A DNA stretch of 64,000 nt from Puffinus mauretanicus (taxonomy: Eukaryota; Chordata; Aves; Procellariiformes; Procellariidae), in NCBI GenBank assembly GCA_023333565.1, contig JAJKFH010001865.1:4402001-4466000 (forward strand), given 5' to 3'. The notes below the pieces were generated by a model. That model was not told the origin of the DNA and did not search any database. It saw only the letters and a program-made list of their open reading frames with translations. A program made the translations under genes and the position numbers. Below are positions 1 to 14,900 of this stretch, in pieces. The stretch's first letter is position 1. Every line of letters starts with the position of its first letter.

Positions 1-3000
1 ATCACAGAACTTTTAGTGTCTCTCTTCCTCTCTAATTTTCTATATACTTCTTATAGTCTACAGGAAGCTCTTGACCATTTTAATAAGCTATTAGTAAGAT
101 AATACAGATCCCTTTTTGGTTGTAAAAATGTTGGTAGTAATTTGCAATGGGTAAGTGTTCATTAGAAGTAAGTTATAGTGTGATTTGTTTGAAATTTTCT
201 TTTGCAAACAGCAGACCCAAGTGCAAAAAAATGATTCTATCGTGATTAATGTTCTTGTATTAAAAAGCATGGTTCTCTGTGCCAACAGAGAAATTGTCCT
301 CCATTCAGTAGAGATTTTGTAATTTTTCACGTCCTTGGTATATTAGTGAAATCAAAGCTACAGCTTCTGCTGAATTGGTAAGTAATTAGATGAGGTATAT
401 AATGTTCCCTGACCCTTCTTTGTTTTTTAAAAAATCAGTCCATAAAAATGACTTTTCCCTTTTTGCATTTTTATTGCTCTTCCAGTCATAGCTAAATCTA
501 TGGTTGCTTGTCTTACCATAATGAAAAATCACTTAGCAGCTCAAATGAATGACTTTCTTTGATAACAACAAAGGGCCTTGTTCACTGAAGTACTTGCAAA
601 AAATTTCTTCTATACTTCAGGGAGAGGTTTGGGTATGCAAGAGGCATAGAGCTGACTTCTGAATATGACCATACTCACCATATTTCATACTTGAAAATGT
701 ATGTCTTGGAAGATGTCTTCTGCCAAGATTGTTTTGTGAACTTAGAAACCAATGTGGTACTGTTGGACTTGCACTGTGTATAACTTCTTGCTTGACATGT
801 TGAATGGGTATGTCTGTGCTGCACAGTGAAGAGTTGTGTTGAGAGAGATCTGTACTAGCTCAGATAAACAGAGCAGTATGTGTTTATAAATAGTGTATGC
901 AGGAAGAAGGACAGTCATATTGATAAGGCAGTCAACCCTACTAAGAAAGGTGTACTATGTCATGAAATGATAGTATCTCTTTGTGACATAGTGATAGTAT
1001 ATCTCCATGAAGTGATGGTATTATATATTTGCATAGTAAGTATCAGGCACAGGATTTTCTGTCTTAAATGTATATAGTACTGGAGCTTACTGCGCTACAA
1101 ACTTGTTCTGTCATAACTGTATTCTAACACATTTGGGATAAAAGCTGCCTATAGACCATCCTCCTCACTCTTTAGTTCAGTTTAGCATGCTCATCTTTTT
1201 TTTTTTCCCCCAGAGTAGAATGTGTAGAATGCATCTACAGGATAGTATGAAACAGTTCAACAAAACAGTGGAAAAGGATGACATGAGGAATTTTCGCTTG
1301 TTCACTGAGAGTAAAGCTCCTAACTTTTGAAAGGCTAACAATGGTTACAGCAAGCAGAACCTGCATTTTGCATCTTACCTGAAAAATGATAACCTTTGTT
1401 ACTTCCAGCACCATAATGTGATACTGGTTCAACATACTCTCTACAACACCTTATGAGTCATCAGTTCTTGAAGACTTTTTAATCACTTGCTGGATTGCAG
1501 CCTCAATTCTTAGCTAAAGTCCTATTTCCTAGTCTACTTAGCCATGCTGAGGAGAAAGCTCATAGAGTAAAACACAACAGAGAGGTGTCAATCTATTTAT
1601 AAGGCAGATCTCACCAGTGCAACCTAAGAGTACTTCTTAGCTGATAACTGGATGGGTGTCCAGATACATCTTGACGCCGTATTGGGATGAGACCCAGGTA
1701 AGTAACATCCTTCTTCCTTATCTTCTGTGTCCACTCTAATTTCCACTGGAAGGAAAGTGGCTTGCCAGCAAGGGTAGATCTGTAACTGTTTGCTTTAGGC
1801 AACTGGCATACCTGGGACTGTGGTTTACTCTCCAGAGCATACTTGCCTTGTGATTTAGACACAAACATAGGTACCAACATAGCTATAGAGCAACAATTGG
1901 AGCTGTAACTACATTTGACTAGTAATTACTTGTCCTGTGTGGGTGTGAAATACCTGCAAAGTTCCCGGCCTAGAGGGTTAAGGGAATATGTTCTGTTTCA
2001 GAAACATTATCCTTTTGGGTCTTCAAAGTGAAACTGCGTCCCAGTTTGCAGTTTACGAGAAACTTGAAAATACTGGTATTGGTAGGAAATTTAAGCCATA
2101 ACTACATAATAGAAGGCACTCAATGAGCCACAAATCCTGCTTTTCCCCCAGCTATATCTACACTATTTGTCTCAACTAAATGAACAACTAAACCTAACAA
2201 GATTAGTAAATCTGTATTAGCAAGTTGGAACAGGATAGTTTGGTCGGGTTGCTGGTAGGTGATGAAATGCTGTGTGTGAGGGAGGAGCTTCCTCGTTCTT
2301 TTTCCCTCTGAGGCAGGAGAAAAAGTATATAAAGACATAGCTGACACCAGAAATGCAAGTCAGGGTGATCATGATTTGAGAGGGCACAATTAGTAATACA
2401 ATTGCATGACAGTAGTAATAATTATTATAATTACTTTTATTTACATAAATTTAATTCGGCACTAAATGCCATTAATGTTATGGACACATTGTGATTTGTG
2501 GCTTGTGAAGTGAAAGATGATTCAAATAGAGATTGCCCCTTGCACGGTGAACAGTGACTTCCTTTTTGAGGCTAAGAAATGTTGTAGTTTTATACTTAAA
2601 ATAACAACAATCAATTTCTTTAAGAAACTCAGCCAAGGACGGGAGCGTATGGAAGGCACTAGCTCCTTTGGGCACTGTTCAGTATTCACTAAGAGCAAAG
2701 AAGAGAGAGGTCTGCTCAGCTAATCATCTGAAGTCTAACTGATCGCTGTGTAAACAGGAGTCATAAGGTAGCACCTGGCAATAACAGGCTCAGGCCAGAG
2801 TCTGAAAGGTAAAGTCCCCAGCAGTGGGTACAAGGATAGGAAGAAGATGAAGTGTCAATGTGGGAAGGGAATGGCACAGCACCTACTCCTTCTCTTGTGA
2901 GGGGAATTAAGGAGGACTTGCAACTCTTTAATGAAAACTGGAGGCTACCAGAGGGTGGATCTCAGAGCAACTGGTGAGAAACTAAATAATGAAGAGAAGC

Positions 3001-5498
3001 AAAGACTTGGGGCTGGCAGTGTTGCTGCTGAGAGGATGGAAGTACCTCTTAAGGAAGAGTCAGCTGGAAGGTTTGGGGGCAGGTATACTGAGAAAGCAGG
3101 GTTGGGTGATGTGGGGGATGGATGATGTCTTGGGAGAAGGAAAACAGGAAAACTGCTGATGTTTTATCTAGACTGGAAAAGGGTAAGTAGAATAGGTAGG
3201 TGACTATAGTCTGTCATGCTTACCCTCTGATTTCTGGTAACCCAGCATGGATTTGGAGCACGTGCTCTAAAGAATTGAAAGAAAGTAGCATAAAAGATCC
3301 CCTGTATTGTGGGAAACATATGGGCTGGGGCACATGAGAGACTTGCCAAGTTGGAGTACATTAGTGAGGTGAGGTAATTAAATATATATATGCTGTAGTA
3401 TGTATTGCAAATGTGAACTATACATTGACAAAAGAGGCTCCCATTGGTGTGGACTGCAAGCATATGCTGAGGCAGTGCCTAGCCCAGGTGGCATGCATGA
3501 AGCCATTAGCTGTGATAATTAACTCCACACCTTCTCTCAGCTGGGTTCAGGTGGCTAACAGGGCTCAGTGAGGTTTTTGCAGGGCCAGGAAACAACCTGC
3601 TTTAAAAACTTTAAATATGTAAAACTGATGAAGATGTGCCATAAACAGATTAAAGAAGCACCCTTAAGGGTGTTTATAACAGAACAGATGGTTCTTCCTG
3701 GGCCTTACTGGCATCTTACTGCCGCTCATACTTCTGCTGGGATTAGGCAAGAGTCAGTTGCTACCTGAAGTCTTTTGAGGAAACAAAATGCCTGGCTTTG
3801 AAAAGGGAGTGACTGGAGCCTGCATCACACTAGGAAACCTTGGAGAGGAGCTTGAACTGCTTTGGACTTCTGTGTTGATTTGAGCTGAGGAGGAGGTAAG
3901 AGGGGTAGTGTTTCTGGGAAGGGTGAGCTAGGGAAGCTGAGAAGCCTCTACCACTATGGGTGGTATGGAGCTGGGTTGTGTTTCTGCTTTTCTGAACCTG
4001 CTCTGGGTGCTGCAGCTGTTCCTGAAGTGAAGTGCTGAGGATGCTGGCCAGAGAGCTGTGCTCCAACCCAGCATGTGGAAAACCCAAGGGAAGCATGAGG
4101 CAAAGGGACTGCAGTGGCAGGTTTCTCCAGAAGCAAGTACACTATCGGGGTAGCTGCAGCACGGAGTGCTTCTAAAGGAATCCTAGAGCAAAATCTTTAT
4201 AGAATATTGTTCTGAATTATTGCAAAAAGAGCTGGAAGTTATGTAATTGCTGTGGGGTATAATTTCTGGGCACCATAAAAATGGAGGGGGGAGTAGCTGT
4301 AGGTCACTTGTATTTATCCAGATCCATGTGTTCAGCTGCGTATCCATGTACAGCTGAATATAAGATGATGTTGGGTTCCTGAGTCCAAGTCTGTTGCCCT
4401 GCTTGCTACAGCTGTGCTGGGTGCCAGAGAGAGTTGCTCAGCAGGACATGGACTGTGTTCATGTAACACAAGGTGCTTGCCACTTGAGCTGTCTCAGGAA
4501 TGGGGTAAGTGAAATAGTGGGGCTGACATGCTGCTCTGCCTGGGCTAATTCAAAGCAATTTGTTTATAGCTTAAATTCCTATCTTTGTTTTGCTGTTGGG
4601 GCTTGATATTTTTAAGGGCGTATGAACTGTGATTTCTGAGAACTGCTAATGAGTTCTTTTGGTTGCTTTCATCTGAGCATACAAAGTTTTATGAAGATGT
4701 CATTCTTTCTCTTCTAAATGGTTCTGTCCTGTTAGGTGTCCAGACTGTTGGGTTTGGTTTTTTTTTTATTATTTTGTTCTATTGCTGTTGTAATGAGGGT
4801 GATAATCTTTGAGATGCTGAGTGTTTTCTATGGGGAATTAAGCCACTGGAGGCTGTGGGCTTTCGTGGGTGCCTGCCAGCATAAACAATTGGGTCTCTTT
4901 TAATGTTAGTGTATTTGCTTAATTTTAATGGATGTGAATGCACCTTCTTGGAGAGAGAGGTTTACAAAACAACTTTTATCACTTCTTGTCTGCTCACTGT
5001 TGGGAGGGGGAAGCACCAAATCACTGAAAACTAATTAACAAAAAGAATGAATAGTAAGGAAGATATTGTGTTTAAGATGGGAGAAGCAAGGACTGTTCAG
5101 AGCTCTCTGCTTGTGGTTTTGATCTTTAAGATGAAGATTTCCTACCTTTCAGGAGTGGTATAAGCAAAATTCATAAATATGTACATTATAGTGACTGCTA
5201 TGCAGAAAATCATATGTAACATTTAAATTTAATGGTTTCAAATGCTTTCTGTTTTCTCCTCTGGAAAATAAGAGGTCAAGGAGGAGTAAGACCCTGTGAC
5301 TTGCTGACACTGCAGATAAAGAAATATTCAGCTTGGCTTGTAGTAATTCCTGAATGGAAGCATGGGGAACACAGTACAGAGATGCCCAAGTTCCCTGGGT
5401 ATGCAACAGCATGTGTCTATAACAAGGCTGACTGTATTTGTGTGGTAATGCAGCCAGTGTCTTATTAAATGGGTATGAGTTCATAAGAACTTGGCCAT
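1..5498. other. Non-coding stretch, left flank
   Basis: This is AT-rich DNA with only short chance frames. I see no splice-bounded exon, RNA gene or clear transposable element. A short GGGGATGGATGATG-like purine stretch lies near 3080-3125. Confidence 0.7.
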
Positions 5499-5937
5499 GT
5501 CGTGGTTTAACCTGGCAGACAGCCAAATACCACGCAGCCGCTCACTCACTCCCCCTGCCCCCAGAACAGAAAAGGGAAAATAATATTAATGATAGAATAT
5601 ACAAAATGAGTGATGCACAATGCAATTGCTCACCACCCGCGCTGACCGATAACCAAGTAGCGATCGGTACTTCCTGGAACACGCCTACCATTTATATACT
5701 GAGCATGACATCACATGGTATGGAATACCCCATTGGCCAGCTGGGCTGGCTGTCCTGATTACGTTCCCTCCCATCTTGTGTACCTAGCTCAGTCAGTAGG
5801 CACGGGAGCTGTCCTTGGACTAGGAGGGTACTTAGCAACAACTGAACCACCAGTGTGTTATCAACATTCTCCTCATACTAAATCCAAAACACAGCACTAG
5901 GAAGAAATTTAACCCTATCCCAGCTGAAACCAGGACA
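5499..5937 (+). mobile_element. Solo LTR of an avian endogenous retrovirus
   Basis: The element starts TGTCGTGGTTTAACCTGGCA, is followed by ACCACGCAGCCGCTCACTCA, and ends near CAGCTGAAACCAGGACA, with the TG...CA ends of a retroviral LTR. Internal landmarks are a TATA-like tttatata at about 5691 next to GAGCATGACATCACATGGTA, and a downstream stretch TGTGTTATCAACATTCTCCT. I recognise this layout from LTRs that are abundant in bird genomes. Its exact family (class II/ERVK-like or other) is from memory and unsure. No internal gag, pol or env sequence flanks it, so it is a solo LTR left by recombination. No clear target-site duplication is seen beside the ends. The remnant has no coding capacity. 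Confidence 0.82.
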
Positions 5938-8900
5938 TCCCCAAATCACACTGGTGAGTCCATGTGATGGCATGTGATCCTACTTGCATATTTGTTGACT
6001 TTTAGACAAAGGCAAAATGAGGTTTTCAAGTTGGGTCTCACTTTAGCTGCTGCTGTGATTTTGTGTAGATCACTTAAATCTACCTTCTCCCTTCATTTCC
6101 ACTGCCTCCCTGAAATGGCAATAATGGTCCATCTTGTCTATTAGTTTAAAGCATTGCTAATTGCAGGCTGTTAATGCTTGTAAAACACTTAGAAAATGAA
6201 TAGCCATCTTGGGTGAGATCAAATCGCCACTTTGTTCTTACCACAGAAATAAAAGCACGTCAGTGTCAACTTGCCTCAGATCCATTTTTGACCCCAGGTC
6301 TGACAACACTGAGGCCTGTGCCTGGGGAGGCAAGTTGTGACTCATATAGTGACAACAGAGCTATTTGCTGTCTATTCCTCAAAAAATACACAAATCAAGG
6401 AAAAGAGTTTCAAACCTTGGAGGTAGAACACTGCTTTGCTTCTGTATTACTTCTTGGCAGGCAAGTTGCAGGGAAATTTCTCACGATTTAAAAAAAAAGA
6501 AAGGTTGAGCACTTTGTGAATAGACTTGGGAATGGCAAAACAATATTCAATATGCTGGAAAAAAACAGGGAGAAGTGTGTGGGTGGTAGTAAGAAAAGTT
6601 CCTATAAAGGATACTGAGTACTGTCATAGTGCTGCCCTTCTATATTTCTACTAGTGAGTTTCAAAAACTGTCTGTTGAAATTCATAAACCTGACTTCTTA
6701 CAGCTCTCCCTAGCTACCCCAGACAGGAAATTCCCCTCCACAGACGTGGCACAGTTCTACAAGTCGGAACCCAATGTTTGCTACTTCAGTGACCCAGCTA
6801 AATCCTGGGTCTTCCCACAGGAGTAGGATTTGGCATGGCTGACAGCTGCTATTAACATTAATTTGTCTGGCAAACTAACTAGAAGTGTCTTTTCTAGTTC
6901 CAAATGCTAAGAGCCAAGATGAGAAGGTGGCAACTATCTAGTCATGTAAGTAAAATGATTAGCTTAGGCTGAATTTTTAAGCTCTGAATCCTTTCAAAGA
7001 AGATAAAAGAACATAGAAACTTTCTCAACATGAATAGACAAATGCAAGAGTCCTAACTGGCTTTGCAAAATTGGAAGGATGTCCAGTCTATCTAGATCCA
7101 TGTCCAGATTGATTATTTGGTCCATATCATGGTCAGGGTAAATGAGCTAATGTTCCTTTTTAGCAAAGCCATATATTTCATAGCTGAACCCAGTCAAGAT
7201 AAAAATCTCCTTTCATCAAAAATACACAGACTTAAGCTGAGGGCTGGTTTTAATATAATTCTGGTAGGACTTGTAAGAATATATACGGTATATCTTCTAC
7301 AGCAATTTCTGCTGGCTTCCTTGAACACCTGCTGTTCATAGAGTAGACCAGACCTTGGTCATGACCTTCCTAGTAAAAGAAAGTTGGAGGTCCAGTCTTC
7401 ATGAGTGGCTGTTGATGGCTGCAGACTGGGATAACGGGGCTAGCCAGGCCCTTGGCACAGAACCTTCATGTGTGGGCTGCGGGTCAGAGCAGCTTCGAAG
7501 TACTGAGCCAAGATACTAAATGCTAGAGGAGATGCAAGTGTGGGGGAAATGATTGCTGAGTCACACAGCAGTGGACAGGGGAGGAAAGGGTGAACATGAC
7601 TTTTAAGCTATGGAATAAACCACGAAAGATCTGTGCACTGGGATATTTGTGATAAAGGGCCTGAAAAGGCAGCCTGGACTGAAATAGAGCAGACAACATC
7701 AGACCATAGTGCTCCCAACTGAGAGCTCAAACTTGCTTAAAGTCTGTACAAGTGATTTTAGAGACAGCAAGTTGGAGAAACACTTTGGAGTCTGGCAGAC
7801 ACTGGAGGGTTAAAGCAGAGAGAGATTTGACTGCTAATTTGCTGATGGTTGCTTAGACTGTTCGCTGGGTAAGAAATGACAACTCCTCCTGTCTTGCCTT
7901 AGCAACTGGGTGCAACTGTGCTTTCCTACAGAAGGAACTGAGGATATGTTCAAACTCAGCCACACTACAGCAGTTTTGTACTTAAGCCTGAAAAAAATAT
8001 ATTGCAACCTCCCTTTCTTTTCCCTATTAAAAAAGCTCCCAAAGCTGTAGTGAATCTTTGCAAAATAAATGGGAGCAGAGAAAACTGGAATGGGCAATCT
8101 CTCACTGAAAACATAGGTCCTATAACTTTACATTTGGGTATCTTTGAGCTGCTAATGTCACTTGCCTCTTTGGTAAATTAAATCAGTTTTTTCTTGACTA
8201 TTTATTGGTTTGTTCCCTTTGTGGGAACTCTTTTATCTCAGTGTTGGTGCAAAAAGTTTTGGTGAAGTCAACAGTGCCATGCTTGCCCTGTTTATTTGTA
8301 AAATTGAATCACGTACTTTTTGCTTGAAATTGAGATTAAAACTTCATCCACCATGGGAATATTTGTGTCAGGCAACAGTACCATGTGCTGTAAATTCTTG
8401 GTGCCAGCTGAAGCTCTTGAAGGTCTTATTTGTGGTATGGGCAATCAAAAAATGGAATCTACAGAAGCCCAAGATCTGACCTTAATTGAGAGAAACTACT
8501 GGAGCATCTTAGAGACTTCTTCTATTCAGGATGTCTCTCCTAAAGCCCTTCCTGGATAGGATCATCCACATATTCTTCTCAAAAATCAAGGTGTGTTTCT
8601 GAAAGACAGGTCCTGTGTTAGTATTGCCTTTAACCCAGTAACAAGAAGGAAAGAAAGGAAACATAAATTTTGCTTATGATGGCAAACTAAGAAATATAAC
8701 TCTCAATATTCTCTTAATAAATTGGACTGATTCTATAAAGGTAAAAATTCCTTGCTCATGAGACACTCTCTAGGTCAATAATATAGGAAATATAAGGGAT
8801 TTTTTTTTTCCTCCCAGAGTTGGCCATTTAGTTGTGGTTTCCAAGGAAGGTCAAGAGGAAAGGAGCTATTATCAATGGTGGTTGAAGCCTTTCTGATCTT

Positions 8901-11900
8901 GCTGGCTGATATAGCAGCTGGAGAAATTAGTTTCCTAGCCTTGAACTCCTTTTTCTTTGCAATTTTCTCATCTTCGCTACTAACAAAAAATAATGCTTGT
9001 CTGTGTTACAGATCAGCTACTTCTTTTGTAATTTCTGTAGTGTTTTCATTGCTTTTAGTGCTGCTGGCAACTCAGCTGATGATTTCGTGGGAGAATTGCC
9101 ACTGAAATACCTGGTTCATGTCTGTCATGTCTGCTCATTTTGGATTTCCGTATGAGATATTTTACAGAAAAGTAACACTGGTTATGCAACTGTGCATAAT
9201 ATATGGGCTGAGGGGAGAGAGCTCCTCAGTTGGCTTAAATCAGCCCTGGTCTCAAAGCTTCTCTGAGATTTTGTGCAGTGTCCCTCCTATAAATACTGCC
9301 TGTATTGGAGAAGAGTAACACCTTCATCTCAACTGCATCACCCCAATTCTTAGTCATAAGTGTGTGTGTTTCATAAACGGAGGCTGAGGGGTTTTGTGAG
9401 ATTAGACCAGTGATCTTTATCTCTCTTGTTGGACTGCAGTCTCCATGGGGCTGTAACATAAAGGCCACTTTCATTCTTCCCTTGGCAGATTCCATCTATT
9501 GTGAGTACCTCCCTCCTTTCAAAAGGCAATCACACACAGATAAAGAAATTAATTATCTTTGCATGTATGGTGAGTTCCTGTTAATACCCTGTTGAAAAAT
9601 ACCCTTTGGAAATAACTGGAAATGGATTTGTTGTCATAATTTGCACCACCTTACAGAATATTGAGCAAGGAATTTGCCAGCAATTAAAACAGTGGCTGGA
9701 TGTGTCAGGGAAAATAGTTTTTCATTTAGTAGACTGCAGATGTTTGGTGCATACATTCTGGCTGTTCCTCATGTTTGGAAACAATTTTCCCCTCTGTTGT
9801 GAAAAAATTGACAACAACAGATAGAGACAAACTACAGAACTTGGAAGGTGCTGTAGGTTATTCTAAGGCAAAAACAAGTTGTTGAGTTGTCAGATACTTA
9901 TCAGTTGTTAATCACATCACTTCCTGTCTCAGCGTAGCTACACTGCTGTAATAAGGTTCTTGCTGCACAAAACCTGTGCTTATTTATAGCTTCTATGATT
10001 ACACATTTGGCTTTAAATTGTGAGGTAGCAAACCAGTCCTAGTGGCCAGCTGCTTTCTTAAATGGAAAAAATTATCCCACAGTCCAGGGCAGATCTTTGA
10101 GACACTGAAATAAGCTAGCTGCTCTGGACCATGGTGGAAAAATTCTGAGGAAGTTTTAGGATATGAAGAGTCCACGTTGCTATGGTCATCTCTGTCTTAC
10201 GGAGGCACTTCATACCTCTAAGTCTTCCCCCAAATCAATCATGACATCTGTGCCCTGTTTGGGTATAAAATTTATTTTTAATTCCTTAGTGCTAGATTGC
10301 ATTGAGCACTTACAGATGTACATCCATTTCCTACACATGCAAGCACTTGATTATTAAAGCTGTCCCATCAAACTTAACTGTAAGTTCTTGCAGATGGGAA
10401 GAGGTGTAGGCTGGTCTCCATTGACAGCATCAGTTATACCTGTGTTATAGGATGGCCTCCATCCAATACAGCTTGCAAGCCTGATTTCCCTATGGCCTTG
10501 CTGCATATGCCGCTTGCTCTTACAACGTATGTGTACAACACTAAACTATAAGAATTCCCTTCTAGCACATATCTACTTTGTACACAGTTTGTCACGAAGA
10601 ATTGGCTTCCGTGTTGCTCATGTGTGTTCACTAGAAATGACTCGGTGTCATTCCCTTGGAGCGTGGCTTTAGAACTGGATTGGTTGATAGAAGGAAAATG
10701 ACTGTTACAAGGGCTTTGCTGAAGAGCTCCCTTCAAATGAGTCATATGGGTTCCTATCTGTCCAGCTTGGTCATTTCCATACTTTTCGTATGGCATAGGT
10801 GTTTCAGAAGGATCTCTATATTAGGGAGAAAAAGCTTGAAATCTCTTGCAAATCTGAACCAGTTTTCTTCCAATTATATGAGAGGAGATCACAGTTTGAG
10901 GCTTGAAATGAAGTCAAATCCCTTTGAAGTGCTGAATAAATAGCACCAACCTTCAGAAGGATGAAAACTGACAATGCCTGAATCTTACTGACATGTAAAA
11001 GACACATTGTTAGCTACTGGAGAAAAGGGGGTTGTTTTTTTTTTTTAATAATACATTTTTGCTCTCATCCTTTTCTTCAAACTCCATCCTGCCATGACCT
11101 GTAAGTTTTTCATATGGTAACAAGCATTTTTACTTCTTTGTTTAATTGGACACCATGTAGCCAAATAATTCTGTGCAACCCTTACAAAACGTAGCAGAAA
11201 TACCTGGATGACTTTGATCTCAAGTCTACCAATAAGTGAAAAAAGACAGTTCAAATAAGTAGAGGTACCACGACCAATGACTATTACTACTGTGAATAAT
11301 TTTAGGCTATTGTGCAGCTGCATTTATTTCTCCTTTTCTAATCCCTGAAGCATCGTCTACAGTATAGAAATAGAGCCTTTTATATATATCAGGACTGTAT
11401 AATAAAGTATGATGAAATCCAGCAACTAGAAAAAAAACTCTATGTATGTGTGGGCAAACTTTAATTTTGCGTAAAGAATGTAACTTTCTGCTTTTTAATT
11501 TGTGGTGCAGATACAGCAAATCTGCAATTAAGCTTTCTAGCAGGTCTGTAGGACTGGTAATTGTTTTGTAATCCTTCCTTAGAACACAGTAAATGCAAAC
11601 AGTAATCACAGGTTTAATGAGTATAATCTATCATAAAATACCTAACAAAACAGTATGTGCAATATTATCTTCTGGTTCATGCTTCAAATATTCCAACTGT
11701 ATTAAAGGAGTGCAGCGATTGCTGAGCACCTACTTAGGCAGGAAAGAGAGAACAGACTTCTAAATAAATAAATAGTATGTATCTGTATGGTAAACAAGAA
11801 GGCTTATTCAAAATTCATTTTGCTCTTGTGGAGGTGAGTGGAAGCACTGCACTGATTGCAGGTGCACGCCCTGCTGCTACGCTAAGGCCTAGTTATCTGA

Positions 11901-14900
11901 AACCTTTTTCGAGGGATCCCACTGAATATACAACAGGATATTTAGAAAAGGTTGCTGAATCATGAACTGTAAGACTCAATATTTGTCCTAACTGCATCTC
12001 TGCAGAAATTCTTATCCATGTCTTTGTTCTCTTATGTCTTAATTGCTTCAGGTTTCTCACATGTGCATTTACCTCTCAAAAAACATATGGAATACCCAGT
12101 TTCCAACTTCATGTAAACCAAAGGGAAAGTTACTGTAGAGCTAATTATATGGCTCTGGTTCTACACTGCCCTTACACTTGCTCCTTCATGAAACACATCT
12201 TGGACCAATCTGAAATGAAAACTCTAGCTGTGTGATTCTTTTGGGGAAGCTATTGACACTGGATAACACTGCAATAGTTTTAAACTGAAGTTTCTGGCCA
12301 GAGTTGCTGAAAGGCTCAAAACTTGTAAACTTGAAATTGAGAAACCTTTTCAGCCCAAGATTAAACCGAACCTGGTGCTACCTGTGACTTCAGGCAGACC
12401 TTGCTGACCTTTAGGTTAACTTAATTCTGTTGCTTACCTTCTCACTGCCCTGAAATGTTAGGAGAATTTGTTGCTTGAAAAGCAGATAGTTGAAAAGATA
12501 GATGCAAATATCATTCTCGAGGGATTAACACTTTCTGCTAGGACAAATGCATAAACTTAGTATGTTTTTCTAGTCTCTTCCTGAGCATACAGAATAGTAT
12601 GCCGTAGGGGAAGTATCTTGCCTTGGTAGAAATTTGACTTTTGTGTATAAACATGTTCTGCAGACCCAATTGCTGTGCCTTTTCTGTAGGTATCTTGTGC
12701 TGTCACCAGAGAGAAATGCCACCTCTTCGAAACCCACGTGTGGCAACTGTTGCAGGCAGTCTCTTAGTCTTTCCCTTGGTTTACATCCGTTCATTTAAAT
12801 CCATTATGGAATCAACTAAAGGAACTGACTATTCAAAAAGCTTACATGAATTTCTCTTCAGCTGGCTTGCAACACAGTGTTGTTTCCAAGTGATCTGCCA
12901 GTCTGACATCAGTATTAAATAGAATATCGCACCTCATGGACTAACCATCTGATTCATTGTGACAATTTTTTCCTCTAATGTCTGAAGTTGTAATTAAGGG
13001 AGGAACATGTGGGAGAGAGAATAAAAATCAAGAGATAAAATAAGAAATTGGATTGTAAAGGCAAGGAAAGAACCTTGTAATTTATTACTCTAAGAGAAAT
13101 ATGGGAGCAACACTAACTGCACAAACAGTTGTATATCCTGGTTAAAAAAAAACAAAACCATTTTGATTAATTTTACTTAAATCTGGAGCATTTTTAAAGC
13201 TTTTTTTCATATGCTTATAGAAATGTGGCCAATCAAGTAATAAGTGCAAGGAATAATGCTCTTTACCATTTCAATGGATAAAAACTCCAGAGTGAATGTG
13301 TTTGTGTGCACACGCACGTGTGTTATACCAAGCTGAAACTGTAGAAAGGGCCGAGCACAGCACCACTCTGAGCCTGTACACGCCGTGCCTTGGCCTGAAT
13401 TTTCTAGTTTGGGTTGGCCTCAATTAGAGAAAATCTGAAAGTGACATCTGCCGCAAGTTAGCTTGTGTTTTGTAGTCACAGGGCATTAGTCAGTGCTCAT
13501 TACAGACAGATGAATTTTTGGAATAATTTGTCTCACCAAAGAGCAGTGTCAGTGGATTCAGTTTCATTAGACTAAAGGTTAATTTGGCTCGGAAAACTAA
13601 TAATTTCTGTGGAAACAGTGGCATTTTCAGTCACAGGTAATTTTTAAACACCAGAGCGAAGCCATTCCCTGTAAAAATACAGTGAAGTTGTTGAAGACTT
13701 CAGTTTAACATCAGTTATGGTGTTACTTCATTTACAGCTATTAAGACTGAGAAGTTCTTTTGTGCAGAGCAGAGTAAGTAGGTTGTGGAAGAGGCGATGG
13801 GAGACTTCTGGCAGGCAGTAGTTTTCCATCCTTTATAGCTTTACATAAGGCAACAACGTGCTGTTGAACAAACTAATACAGCTTTTTATGGCAGCTGCGG
13901 CCTGTGTGTGGTTTGTATCAGAGGTATTTAGAGCTTTTGGCCACTGTAGCAATAGATTCAATAGCCACCTTCCTATCCCTGCCTGGCATGACTCAGACCC
14001 TGTGATGATGAGGATCACTTTAAATCATGTACTGTGAAGTATGTGAAATCCACCTCTCCAATTTCTAATTGTTCTGAATGTAATCATTTATCAAGTATAG
14101 CACCTTTCTTGGTAAGAAAGTTTGGCATGGGGATTCTGTCTTCAGTGAAGTCCTTGTTAAAAGCCAGTTGTAACTTGGTGCATCCCATACTCTTACTTGG
14201 CTGCGTGAGGAGGGCTGGGGTGAGTGTCACCCATACTCTTTCCTGGGTCAGATGTGGACAGCAATGAGCAAACCTGCTGAACGTATCCCAGGTGAGATGC
14301 TGTTGGGGAATCAGCTATTTTCTCACAGTATTTGGGCCATCATTCTTCATCCACACGAGTTTAGACAGTTTTTCAAAGCGCTGTATTCTACTGTATGACA
14401 ATACTTTTTGAAAGGATACTAAATGCTGCGGCTCGTGTTGCTTAGAGTAGATTGTGGAATAAGGTTTATTCCTTGATAATCTTACCAGAGTTGGATGCCT
14501 TCATCTTTGAGCAGAACTGTGTGGATAAAGGAGTCTGCAGTCTAGGGGGACAGTTCTGTTTTCAGTGGTCTTAGTGCAATGAGCTCACATGGAAGTGAAG
14601 ATCCTGGGAACTGCCTTTTCTTATGGCATCCTCTTCCCATTATGCCTACTATTATTTCTCCCAACCCTTTCCTACCTTTTTCAGTGGCTTCTATTATCAC
14701 TAGTGCAGACAGGCTTGGAAAACCATAAGGGGAGAAGGGAAAATTTGTTTGCTCAAGAACTCAACATTGTTCTTAGATGCTTGGGAGCTACTAGGAGCAG
14801 TGGGATTTAATATGATTTAAGACCATTCATTCCAACTTCCTTTTCACCCAGGGGTGCCTCGCAAGCAGGGAGAAGGCCCGTTCTTTGAGACCTGTGCTTG

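Noticed and set aside
8875..9105. Hydrophobic 76-codon frame considered as an SLC39A8 transmembrane exon
   Set aside because: No ZIP-family histidine motifs and no splice-bounded structure. Hydrophobicity is expected from T-rich DNA.
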